A stretch of 64,000 nucleotides of DNA from Nocardiopsis sp. FR4 (lineage in GTDB: Bacteria; Actinomycetota; Actinomycetes; Streptosporangiales; Streptosporangiaceae), in contig NZ_VWVV01000005.1 in assembly GCF_009830945.1 (NCBI RefSeq), positions 62,001 through 126,000 of the forward strand, in the 5' to 3' direction. Shown here one piece after another: positions 16,100-24,609 of this stretch. The stretch's first letter is position 1. The number at the start of each line of letters is the position of its first letter. The position numbers were made by a program, and so were the translations under genes. The notes beneath the pieces were generated by a model. The model saw only the letters and a program-made list of their open reading frames with translations. It was not told where the DNA came from and ran no database searches.

Positions 16100-17376
16100 C
16101 CACGCGGAAACGCTGGATCACCAGCTTGTCCCTGTGGCTCGCGTTGCCGATGATCGCCTTCGTCGTCTCCATCAACATGGAGGACGGCCTACAGTTCGCC
16201 ACACGCGGGTACTGGCTGACCGCCACGACCGTGGCGTCGGAGGCCGTGTCCGTCACCGGGGTGGTCGCCGCGCTCGGTGCCACCTGGGAGGCCTCGAGGC
16301 TGCGTCGGGCACGCGTACTCGCCATCACCTCCAGGAACCGTCTTCTGGTGGTGGCGGAGACGCTGGTCCCCACGGTCGTGGTCGTACTCATGGGGACCCT
16401 CGTCTCCTACGCGATGATGGCCACCATCGCCCTCGGCGCTCCCGGGGGGCCCGCCTGGCATGTCATCGCGGTCAACCTCGCCGCCCTGACGGGAATCCTC
16501 GGCTGGGGCCTCTTCCTCGGCTTCGCACTGCCACCGACCCTGGCCCTGGCCGTGTGCCTGGCCAGCACATACGTGTGGTACTTCGTTACCGCGGGCAGCG
16601 GTTCCTTCCCCCTGTGGGCGCGGTACCTGTCCGGCGGCTTCCTCGGCGATCCCTCGGTCTGGGGGGCCGTGGATCCGCGTGCCCTGGGCGCGGCACTGGT
16701 CAGTGCCCTCGGTCTGGCGGCCGCAGGGCTGTGCGCGGTCCTGCTCCGGGACCGGGGACGCGCTCTCCTCGCCGGTCCCCTCGCCGTCGTCATGGCCGTC
16801 GGTGTCGGCTGCTGGGTGGCGCGTCCTCTGGACCACCATCCCGTGGTGCCGCGTACCGGTATCGAGTGCGACGCTCCGGTGGGCGGGGTCACGGTCTGCC
16901 TGTGGCCCGAGCTGGCCGCGGACCACGAGGCGCTGGTCTCCGAGGTCGTGCGTCAGCACCGGACGTTCTCCGCGCTCGGCCTCGAACCACCCTCGACCGT
17001 CTCGGCGGCGATGGAGGAACCCGAGGGCAGCATGTGGATTCCGCTGGTCCCCAGGGCCGACCCGCGTCCGGTCGTCGCCGCCGGTTTCGTGGAGGCGTTC
17101 ATGCCCGCCGCGCTTCCCGACTCCTGCGAGGATTTCCCGGAGAACACCGTTGTGACCGTCCTCGCCTGGTTGCGTACCGTGGCCCAGACCCCCGACCACG
17201 AGGAGTACCGCGCGTCCATCCCGGCTGAACCGGCCCGTTACCTGGACGGGGTGCTCGACCTCCCCCCGCGGGCACAGGGGGAGTGGTATCTGGCCAACCG
17301 GCCGGTCCTGGAGACCTGCTCTCCCGACCCCGACACCCTCGACCCCCGGCACTTCGAGGCCGGGGCCACGTCATGA
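16096..17376 (+). CDS. ABC transporter membrane protein with large C-terminal extracytoplasmic domain
   Basis: The 426-residue protein has about six hydrophobic helices in its first 250 residues (WLALPMIAFVVSI, LVPTVVVVLMGTLVSYAMM, LAALTGILGWGLFLGFALPPTLAL, ALVSALGLAAAGLCAVLL, LAVVMAVGVGCWVA). A soluble domain of about 175 residues follows, with IECDAPVGGVTVCLWPELA and an EDFPENTVVTVLAWL stretch. ABC-2-type permeases with such a tail occur in actinobacteria; I recall no assigned function. Four cysteines in the tail (ECD, VCLW, DSCED, ETCS) suggest disulfides and hence an outside location. It is translationally coupled on both sides. Confidence 0.75.
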   Translation: MTTRKRWITSLSLWLALPMIAFVVSINMEDGLQFATRGYWLTATTVASEAVSVTGVVAALGATWEASRLRRARVLAITSRNRLLVVAETLVPTVVVVLMGTLVSYAMMATIALGAPGGPAWHVIAVNLAALTGILGWGLFLGFALPPTLALAVCLASTYVWYFVTAGSGSFPLWARYLSGGFLGDPSVWGAVDPRALGAALVSALGLAAAGLCAVLLRDRGRALLAGPLAVVMAVGVGCWVARPLDHHPVVPRTGIECDAPVGGVTVCLWPELAADHEALVSEVVRQHRTFSALGLEPPSTVSAAMEEPEGSMWIPLVPRADPRPVVAAGFVEAFMPAALPDSCEDFPENTVVTVLAWLRTVAQTPDHEEYRASIPAEPARYLDGVLDLPPRAQGEWYLANRPVLETCSPDPDTLDPRHFEAGATS

Positions 17377-17969
17377 GATGGTGGATGCGCGCCCGGGCCG
17401 TCCTTCCCGGACTCGCGGCCCTGGCGCTGGCGTGGACCGTGGGCCTCGCGTTCCAGGAACGGTTCTTCGCGTTCCCCACCGTGTTCGGGACCCGCGCTCC
17501 CGTGCCCACCTCACTCCTGGCGGTGACCGTCGGGTTGATCCTGATCAACCACGGTCTGGACCGTTCCCGTACGTCGGTGGAGCTCACCGCGAACCGTCCC
17601 GTGCGGATGTGGGACGCCGCCTGGACGGCGGCGACCGCCCTGGTCTCGGTCGGGGCGGGGCTCACCGCCGCCGTCACGGGCAATCCCGAGGGCCTGCTCA
17701 TGGCACGTGCCGTCGTCGCCGGTCTCGGAGGGTACCTGATCGCCAGGTTGGTTCTGCGGACGGACCTCGCCTCACTGGCTCCCCTCGCGGTGCTGACCGC
17801 CAACATCGTCCTGTGGGATGTTCAGACCTTTCCGGAGTCGGGTCCGTGGCTGCTGTCCGATCCCGACAACGCCGTGGCCTGGGGGGCTAGTGTGCTCCTC
17901 CTCGTTGTGGGGTTGGCGGGTCTCACCTCCCGGGTTCAACGGGTGCACAGGTCGGCGGATGTTCCCTGA
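17373..17969 (+). CDS. Membrane protein, third component of the ABC operon
   Basis: The 198-residue protein overlaps the preceding gene by ATGA and shows about six hydrophobic helices: LPGLAALALAWTVGLAF, PTSLLAVTVGLILINHG, AAWTAATALVSVGAGLTAAV, ARAVVAGLGGYLIARLVL, LAPLAVLTANIVLW and AVAWGASVLLLVVGLAGL. Charged residues are few outside the loops. I do not recognise the family. The size and coupling suggest a second transmembrane subunit of the same transporter. Its C-terminus ends 270 nt before the peptidase gene, which has its own ribosome site. Confidence 0.72.
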   Translation: MRWWMRARAVLPGLAALALAWTVGLAFQERFFAFPTVFGTRAPVPTSLLAVTVGLILINHGLDRSRTSVELTANRPVRMWDAAWTAATALVSVGAGLTAAVTGNPEGLLMARAVVAGLGGYLIARLVLRTDLASLAPLAVLTANIVLWDVQTFPESGPWLLSDPDNAVAWGASVLLLVVGLAGLTSRVQRVHRSADVP

Positions 17970-18240
17970 CACGGGCCACCCTCCCGGTTCGCGGCCCGCC
18001 CGCGGATCGGGTCGGGGCCCGGTGCCGCGCGAACGGGGACGGGGGCGCGGCCGGTCGGGGGCCGCTCCGGAGGGCGGAGATGATCGGAGGGCGGTTGGCA
18101 GGGTAGAACGGCACGAGCAGGTGCCCGGACCCGTTCCGCCGAGGACCCCTCCGTGCCCGGGCACACCACCCGCCACCGGGCTCCACCGCGACACGACCGC
18201 GGGGAGCACGCGCGGTACCGACGAACCAGGAGCACGATTC

Positions 18241-20208
18241 TTGACCGGCAACCCGCTGCTGTCCCCCAGTGAACTCCCCTACCAGCTCCCCGACTTCGCG
18301 GCGATCAGGGAGGAGCACATCCTGCCCGCGTTCGAGGCGGGAGTGGCCGAGCACCTGGCCGAGGTGGAGGCGATCGTCCGCGACCCCGAGCCCGCGACCT
18401 TCGACAACACCATCGCGGCGCTCGAACGCTCCGGCGCCACCCTCAGAAGGGTGGAGGCCGTCCTGCACACCCTCGCCGGATCCGACGCCACCGACGCCGT
18501 CCAGGAGATCGAACAGCGGATCGCCCCCGAAGCCGCGCGGCACAGGGACGCCGTCACGCTCAACCGGGACCTGTGGGCGCGCGTCCGGCGGGTCACCACC
18601 TCCGATCCCCAGGAGTCCCGGCTCCTGGAGCGCTACCGCCTCGACTTCGTCAAGGCGGGCGCGGACCTGGACGAGGAGGGACAGGCCAGGCTGCGGGAGC
18701 TGAACACCGAACTCGCCGAACTCAGCACGGAGTTCGGCCGCAACGTGGTCCGGGCGACCAACGAGGCCGCCTTCGTCACCGACGACCCCTCCGACCTGGA
18801 CGGGCTGGACGAGGACCGCCTGAGCGCGATCGAGCGGGACGGCAGGTACGTCCTCCCGCTGCTGAACACCACCGTGCAGCCCGTCCTGGCCCAGCTCACC
18901 AACCGCGCCACCCGTGAGCTGATCCACACCCTGAGCGCCGGACGCGCCCCGGAGAACCACGCGATCGCCGCGCGCATGGCGGCGCTGCGGGCCGAGCGCG
19001 CCGCGCTGCTGGGCTACCGGGACCACGCCGCGTACACGGTCGCCGACCAGACCGCCAAGACCGTCGAGGCGGTCGAGGAGCGGCTCGGCCAGCTGGTCGG
19101 ACCCGCTCGGCGCAACGTCGAGGAGGAGGCCCGCGTGCTGGCCGAGCACGCCGGGCACGACCTGGAGCCGTGGGACTGGCCCTTCTACGCCGAGCGGGTG
19201 CGCAGGGAGCGGTACGACTTCGACGACGGCGTCCTGCGGCCCTACCTCGAGCTCGACCGGGTGTTCGAGGACGGCGTCTTCCACGCGGCGACCCTGCTGT
19301 ACGGGGTCGCGTTCACCCCGCGCGGCGACCTGCGGGGCTACCACGCCGACGTGCGGGTGTGGGAGGTCTTCGACGCGGACGGCTCGCCCCTGGGACTGTT
19401 CCTGCTGGACCCCTACGCCAGGCCGACCAAGCGCGGCGGCGCGTGGATGCACAACCTGGTCGACCAGTCCCACCTGCTGGGCACGCGGCCCGTCGTGGTG
19501 AACAACCTCAACATCGCCAAGCCCGCGTCCGGTCCCACCCTGCTCACCTTCGACGAGCTGGAGACCGCCTTCCACGAGTTCGGCCACGCCCTGCACGGGC
19601 TGCTGTCGGCGGTGCGGTTCCCGCGCGTGCAGGGCACGAACGTGCCGCGGGACTTCGTGGAGTTCCCCTCCCAGGTCAATGAGATGTGGGCGACCCGGCC
19701 GGAGGTCCTGGCCAACTACGCCCGGCACCACGAGACGGGGGAGCCGGTACCGGGGGAGCTGGTGGAGCGCCTGACGGCCGCCCGTCAGTTCAACCAGGGC
19801 TTCGCGACCTTCGAGTACCTGGCCGCCGCGCTGCTGGACTGGGCGTGGCACCGCCTGGCGCCCGGTGAGACCGTGTCGGACCCGGCCGCGTTCGAGGAAC
19901 GGGCCCTGGCGGCCGCGGGCGTCCTGCACCCCCTGGTCATGCCGCGCTACCGGACGGCGTACTTCCAGCACGTGTTCGCCAGCGGCTACAGCGCGGGCTA
20001 CTACTCCTACGTCTGGAGCGAGGTCCTGGACGCCGAGAGCGTGGAGTGGTTCACCGAGAACGGCGGCCCCGTCCGGGAGGCCGGGGACCGCTTCCGGGAG
20101 CGGGTGCTGTCCGTGGGCGGGAGCATGGACCCGATGGAGGCCGTCCGGGACTTCCTGGGCCGCGAGCCCCGGATGGAACCGCTGCTGGCCCGCCGGGGCC
20201 TGGCCTGA
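18241..20208 (+). CDS. dcp: M3-family zinc peptidase (peptidyl-dipeptidase Dcp type)
   Basis: The 655-residue enzyme starts at TTG 18241, 8 nt after an AGGAG site; the open frame upstream lacks family similarity. The catalytic zinc motif HEFGH lies in FDELETAFHEFGHALHGLLS (about residue 446 onward), with the third ligand glutamate downstream in PSQVNEMWA. YSAGYYSYVWSEVL near the end is the substrate-binding tyrosine segment of M3 enzymes. It removes dipeptides from short peptides in the cytoplasm, as no signal peptide is present. Length matches Dcp (about 680). A palindromic terminator follows. Confidence 0.93.
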   Translation: MTGNPLLSPSELPYQLPDFAAIREEHILPAFEAGVAEHLAEVEAIVRDPEPATFDNTIAALERSGATLRRVEAVLHTLAGSDATDAVQEIEQRIAPEAARHRDAVTLNRDLWARVRRVTTSDPQESRLLERYRLDFVKAGADLDEEGQARLRELNTELAELSTEFGRNVVRATNEAAFVTDDPSDLDGLDEDRLSAIERDGRYVLPLLNTTVQPVLAQLTNRATRELIHTLSAGRAPENHAIAARMAALRAERAALLGYRDHAAYTVADQTAKTVEAVEERLGQLVGPARRNVEEEARVLAEHAGHDLEPWDWPFYAERVRRERYDFDDGVLRPYLELDRVFEDGVFHAATLLYGVAFTPRGDLRGYHADVRVWEVFDADGSPLGLFLLDPYARPTKRGGAWMHNLVDQSHLLGTRPVVVNNLNIAKPASGPTLLTFDELETAFHEFGHALHGLLSAVRFPRVQGTNVPRDFVEFPSQVNEMWATRPEVLANYARHHETGEPVPGELVERLTAARQFNQGFATFEYLAAALLDWAWHRLAPGETVSDPAAFEERALAAAGVLHPLVMPRYRTAYFQHVFASGYSAGYYSYVWSEVLDAESVEWFTENGGPVREAGDRFRERVLSVGGSMDPMEAVRDFLGREPRMEPLLARRGLA

Positions 20209-20213
20209 CCCCC

Positions 20214-20247
20214 GCCCGGCCACCGGGACGCGTCCCGGTGGCCGGGC
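20214..20247. terminator. Terminator after the M3 peptidase gene
   Basis: GCCCGGCCACCGGGACG (20214-20230) is followed immediately by its exact 17-nt reverse complement (20231-20247), forming a very stable hairpin 6 nt after the stop codon. Confidence 0.8.
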
Positions 20248-20503
20248 GCCCGGCCGCGCCGGACCCCCGGAGGGGCGGTCCCGAGGGGCGTTCGGCCCGG
20301 GGCGCACCTCGCCCGCGCGACTCACGGAACCCGTCCGAACCGGGAGCGCGGAGTGCCGGGACGGGGCTGGACTGACCTGGTGAGACTCTGACCCACCGAT
20401 GCCCTATATGGGTAGAATTTCAATTTTTGTCGGTATTAGCCTGGCGAGACGTGCAGGAGTTCCGGACAGATCCTGTGCCCCGGTGCCGTCAGGGGGTACT
20501 CCG

Positions 20504-22360
20504 ATGCCTACCGACAAGAACACGTCGTCCAAGGGCACGCCCGAGCAGAGCGAACTCATAGCTTCCCTCAAGAAGTTCATCCGGACCCACGGAGAGGGCT
20601 ACCTGAGGGATCCGAACGTGTCGTCCATCGGCATCGCCCGCAGGCGGGGGGACGGTGACCAGGAGGGCGGGATCGCGCTCCAGTTCACCGTGGACAGGAA
20701 GGCCCAGCCGGAGGAACTGGAGGCACTGGGAACGAGGAAGCTCCCGGAGTCGGTCGTCGTGAACGGTGTCGAGGTGCCCACGGAGGTGCTCGAACGCAGC
20801 TACGAGCCGCAGTTCCGGGTCCTGGCCGAGACCGAGAGCTCGGCCCGCGCGAAGCGCCTCGACCCGGCCCTCCCCGGTGTGAGCGTCGGGCACGTCCGGG
20901 CCACGGCGGGCACCATCGGCTGCGTCGTCTTCGACAGGCACGACGGGACCCCCTACGTCCTGAGCAACTGGCATGTGCTGCACGGGGCGGACGGTGAACT
21001 GGGCGAGGACGTCGTGCAACCGGGCCGGGCCGACGACCCCCACACCGACCGCAACCGCCTCGGCAGGGTGGAGCGCTCCCACCTGGGTTTCGCCGGGGAC
21101 TGCGCGATCGCCACGGTCGAGGACCGGCGGTTCGACCCCGACATCTTCGAGCTCGGCGTCGCGCCGGAGGAACTGGGCGAGCCGGAGATCGGTGACACGG
21201 TGGTCAAGAGCGGCCGTACGACCGGTGTGACGCACGGCGTGGTCCGAAGCCCCTTCAAGCTCGCCCAGATCAACTACCCGGGGGCGGGGCCCCGCTCCGT
21301 GCTCTGCTTCGAGATCGGCGTGGACCCCGACAACCCGCCCCGGGACGGGGAGATCAGCCTGCCCGGCGACTCGGGGTCGGCGTGGATGTTCAAGAACCCC
21401 GACGGCCGACCGGGCAGGGTCCTGGCCGGCCTCCACTTCGCCGGGGAGCGCCCGGAGGACCCGGACGAGCACGCGCTCGCCTGCTTCCCCCTCATGGTCT
21501 TCGAGGAGCTGGGCATCACCCTGCGACCGCCCGTCCCCGAGGCTGTGGAGGTCCTGGAGGGGTACAACCCCAATTTCCTGGGGACGCGCGTGGCGGTCCC
21601 GCGGGCCGATCCCAGGATCAGGCACGACCTGTTCCTGCTCGGGGACACCGAGGTCATCCCCTACACGCATTTCTCACTGGCGCTGAGCGGGTCGCGCCGC
21701 TTCCCCCACTGGGTGGCCTGGAACATCGACGGCGGTGGGCTCAAGAAGCTCTCCCGCCGGGGAATCCCGTTCTCCAAGGACCCGCGGATCCCGGACGAGG
21801 TCCAGGTCGGCAACGAGCTGTACAAGGCCAACCGGCTCGACCGGGGGCACATCGCCCGCCGGGCCGACCTGCTCTGGGGCGGTCTGTCCGAGGCCGGGAA
21901 GGCCAACACGGACTCGTTCTTCTACACCAACATCACTCCGCAGATGGAGGACTTCAACCAGAGCAGCCAGAACGGGCTGTGGGGCCGGCTCGAGGACGCC
22001 GTGTTCGCCGACACCGAGGTCGACGACCTCAGGGTGAGTGTGTTCGCGGGGCCGGTCTTCCAGGACGACGACCGGGTGCACCGCGGGGTCCGCGTCCCGC
22101 GCGAGTACTGGAAGGTCATCGCTTTCCGCGAACACGGCGGGCTCAGGGCCACGGCGTTCCTGCTGACGCAGAACCTCGATCAGCTCGAGGCCCTGGAGCT
22201 GGACGAGTTCCGCGTGTACCAGGTGGCCCTGAGCGAGGTGGAGGAGCGCTGCCGCCTCCGGTTCCCGGCGGACCTGCACGAGGCGGAGGCGATCACCGTG
22301 CCCGAGACGCTGGCGGAGCGGGCTCCTCTGGGGAACCCGTCCGAGATCCGGTGGGGCTGA
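20504..22360 (+). CDS. Trypsin-like serine protease fused to a DNA/RNA non-specific endonuclease
   Basis: The 618-residue protein starts at ATG 20504; an ATG at 20399 is in frame but unsupported by similarity. Residues about 120-350 are a trypsin-like protease with His157 (SNWHVLH), Asp199 (GDCAIA) and Ser290 (GDSGSAW). Residues about 365-600 are a beta-beta-alpha-metal endonuclease with DRGHIARRAD (catalytic His449) and the metal-site Asn476 in FYTNITPQ. No signal peptide or membrane helix is present, so it should act inside the cell. The N-terminal 110 residues (LIASLKKFIRTHGEGYLRDP) resemble no domain I can name. The gene stands alone between terminators. Protease plus nuclease suggests a self-activating effector, possibly for defence; that is inference. 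Confidence 0.88.
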   Translation: MPTDKNTSSKGTPEQSELIASLKKFIRTHGEGYLRDPNVSSIGIARRRGDGDQEGGIALQFTVDRKAQPEELEALGTRKLPESVVVNGVEVPTEVLERSYEPQFRVLAETESSARAKRLDPALPGVSVGHVRATAGTIGCVVFDRHDGTPYVLSNWHVLHGADGELGEDVVQPGRADDPHTDRNRLGRVERSHLGFAGDCAIATVEDRRFDPDIFELGVAPEELGEPEIGDTVVKSGRTTGVTHGVVRSPFKLAQINYPGAGPRSVLCFEIGVDPDNPPRDGEISLPGDSGSAWMFKNPDGRPGRVLAGLHFAGERPEDPDEHALACFPLMVFEELGITLRPPVPEAVEVLEGYNPNFLGTRVAVPRADPRIRHDLFLLGDTEVIPYTHFSLALSGSRRFPHWVAWNIDGGGLKKLSRRGIPFSKDPRIPDEVQVGNELYKANRLDRGHIARRADLLWGGLSEAGKANTDSFFYTNITPQMEDFNQSSQNGLWGRLEDAVFADTEVDDLRVSVFAGPVFQDDDRVHRGVRVPREYWKVIAFREHGGLRATAFLLTQNLDQLEALELDEFRVYQVALSEVEERCRLRFPADLHEAEAITVPETLAERAPLGNPSEIRWG

Positions 22361-22479
22361 TCCCTCAGGGGGCGGGGCCTGATCGCGGCGTGTGCCCACG
22401 GCGCCCCCGGGTCCACGCGGCCCCGGAGTCCCGGGACCCGGCGGCGGGAGACGCGGGGCGCACGACCCGGGGGACCCGG

Positions 22480-23019
22480 TCACCAGAGCTCCTCCACGAT
22501 GATCTCGGCGTCGTCGGCCTGGTGCTGGTACCGGTCGGGGTAGGCCGAGCGCTGCACACCCTGTGCGACGTCGCCGATCGGCTCGTCGGCCCAGCTCCCG
22601 TCGGGGTAGACGAAGTCCATCTCGTCGTAGAAGGCGTCGGCGGCCCAGGTGGGGTCGAGCCGCTGCTCGTGTGAACCGTAGTGGTCGCGCTGCTGGAACA
22701 GGCCGACGCTGTCGCGGTCCCCCCACGGGTGGTTGTCCAGGTGGGTCTCGACGATGACGGTGGCGATCCCGATGGTGGCGGCGCGCTGGTCCATGCCGCG
22801 CTCCTGCGCCGCCTCGACCACCGCGCGGGCGTTGGAGACGCGGTCGGCGGTCATGTACCCGGCCATGTCGTCGTTCAACTCGCTGTTGAGGGCGTCGGCG
22901 ACCGCCCCCTCCGTGTCCGCGGCGGCGGTGCCCGATCCGCCCAGGAGTAGTCCCGCGGTGAGGAGCAGGCCCGAGGTCGCGGTAAACGTGAAGTGAGGTA
23001 TCGGTTTCATAAACTTCAT
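22480..23019 (-). CDS. Secreted lysozyme-like/peptidoglycan-related protein
   Basis: The 179-residue protein starts at ATG 23019 with MKFMKPIPHF, then a signal peptide ending near GSGTAAAD. The mature part has RAAATIGIATVIVETHLDN-like helices, DSVGLFQQRDHYGSHEQRLD and WADEPIGDVAQGVQRSAYPD. This pattern is common in actinobacterial secreted proteins and is reminiscent of transglycosylase-type lysozyme folds, with Glu in VIVETH as a possible catalytic acid. Activity is unproven. A second ATG at 23010 is also possible. The gene converges on the protease-nuclease gene and has its own upstream region. Confidence 0.72.
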   Translation of the reverse strand: MKFMKPIPHFTFTATSGLLLTAGLLLGGSGTAAADTEGAVADALNSELNDDMAGYMTADRVSNARAVVEAAQERGMDQRAATIGIATVIVETHLDNHPWGDRDSVGLFQQRDHYGSHEQRLDPTWAADAFYDEMDFVYPDGSWADEPIGDVAQGVQRSAYPDRYQHQADDAEIIVEELW

Positions 23020-23167
23020 GAGTGCAACGTATGCGATGACCAGCCCTTTAACAGTGTTTGACGCCACTCCGGGGAGGTGGGAAAGCCAACGCCCGGACGG
23101 AGCAACCGTCTGGGGCGACGGCCCGCGGCGCTCCGGCGCGGACGTGGCCGGGGCGGCCCGCACCCCC

Positions 23168-24580
23168 TCAACGTTCCGGGGAGGAGGGGGACGGCTCCGC
23201 CGGTGCCGGCACACCGGCGAGGCCGAGTATGAGGTCGCGGACCTCGGCGGCCGCGACGCGGTCCCTGGCCGAGCCGGGATCGCCGCACAGCACCAGGGGC
23301 CCGTCCTCGGAGTCCCCGTGCACGCGGCCGTGGGTGCCCCGCACGCAGCCCGGGTCGAGCGGGACCACGTTCATGGTGTAGCGCAGCCCGGCCTTCTTGC
23401 GGACGAGGTTGGCCGCCGCGCGCGCCCGGACGAACCGGTCGTCGGGGTCCAGGAAGAGTTCGGCGGGGTCGTAGCCCGGCTTGCGGTGGATGTCCACGCC
23501 GCGCGCGAAGTCCGGTGCCGCCCCGTCGCGCAGCCAGTAGTAGTAGGTGAACCAGGCGCCCGGACCGGCCACGAGGGTGAGCTCTCCGGAGCGCTCGTGG
23601 TCCAGTCCGTGCTCCGCCTGCCCGTCGCGGTCCAGGACGAGGTCCACCCCGTCCACCCCGGCGAGGAGGTCGGCGACCCGGGGCACGTCGGCGGGGTCGC
23701 GGACGTAGACGTGGGCGCACTGGTGGTCGGCGACCGCGAAGGCCCGCGACTCCCACGGGTCCAGGTACTCCATTCCGTGCTGGGTGTACACCTCCAGCAG
23801 CCCGGCCTCGCGCAGTACCCGGTTGACGTGCACGGGCCTGTCGGCGGGGGTGATGCCGTACTCGCTGAGGACCAGCACGGTGGTGCCCGAGGCCTCGGCG
23901 TCGTCCAGCAGGGGCGCCAGGGCGGCGTCCAGGTCGCCCACCGCCCGTCGGGCCCGTTCGGAGTCGGGGCCGTACCGCTGCAGGTCGTAGTCCAGGTGGG
24001 GGACGTAGCACAGCGTCAGGTCGGCCCGCGGCATCAGCCTGCGGGTCGCGGCCACGATCCACTCCGTGGAGCGGATCGAGGCGCCCGGTCCCCAGTAGTC
24101 GAAGAGGGGGAAGGGGCCCAGTTCGGAGGTCAGCTCGTCGTGGAGGGCGGGGGGACGCGTGTAGCAGTCGGGGGACTTGCGCCCGTCCGCGTGGTAGACG
24201 GGCCTGGGCGTGACGGTCCAGTCGGTGGTGGCGCCCATGGCGTACCACCAGCACACGTTCGCGGTCCGGAAACCCGGTCGGCGGCGCCGGGCGGTCTCCC
24301 ACACCTTCTCACCCCGGACCAGGCGGTTGTGCTGGCGCCACAGGTACACCTCGCCCAGGTCCCGGAAGTACCAGCCGTTGCCGACGGCGCCGTGTTCCGC
24401 GGGGGACAGGCCGGTCAGGAACGTGGACTGGACGGTGCAGGTGACGGCGGGCAGGACGGTGTCCAGCGGCGCCCGCCAGCCCCTGTCGGCCACGGCGCGC
24501 AGCCGGGGCGCGTGCCGCAGCAGCCGGGGCGTGAGTCCGACCGCGTTGACCACGAGCAGGCGCGGTTCCTCCGTCGGCAT
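23168..24580 (-). CDS. EboF-like alkaline phosphatase/nucleotide pyrophosphatase superfamily hydrolase
   Basis: The 470-residue protein starts at ATG 24580 after AAGGGAG; an overlapping GTG at 24613 (GTGA with the previous stop) is the alternative. Alkaline-phosphatase-superfamily marks are the nucleophile region VLPAVTCTVQSTFLTGLSP (Thr), CYVPHLDYDLQRYGPDS (Asp/His metal ligands), VLVLSEYGIT and HRKPGYDPAELF. Such phosphodiesterases hydrolyse phosphate esters with two metals. It is the last gene of the operon and corresponds to EboF, the nucleotide pyrophosphatase-like member of Ebo clusters. No signal peptide is seen. The substrate is unknown; a prenylated or inositol-linked phosphate ester would fit the neighbours. 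Confidence 0.85.
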   Translation of the reverse strand: MPTEEPRLLVVNAVGLTPRLLRHAPRLRAVADRGWRAPLDTVLPAVTCTVQSTFLTGLSPAEHGAVGNGWYFRDLGEVYLWRQHNRLVRGEKVWETARRRRPGFRTANVCWWYAMGATTDWTVTPRPVYHADGRKSPDCYTRPPALHDELTSELGPFPLFDYWGPGASIRSTEWIVAATRRLMPRADLTLCYVPHLDYDLQRYGPDSERARRAVGDLDAALAPLLDDAEASGTTVLVLSEYGITPADRPVHVNRVLREAGLLEVYTQHGMEYLDPWESRAFAVADHQCAHVYVRDPADVPRVADLLAGVDGVDLVLDRDGQAEHGLDHERSGELTLVAGPGAWFTYYYWLRDGAAPDFARGVDIHRKPGYDPAELFLDPDDRFVRARAAANLVRKKAGLRYTMNVVPLDPGCVRGTHGRVHGDSEDGPLVLCGDPGSARDRVAAAEVRDLILGLAGVPAPAEPSPSSPER

Positions 24581-24609
24581 ACGGGTCTCCCTTCGGTTCG
24601 CGGGGTGGG

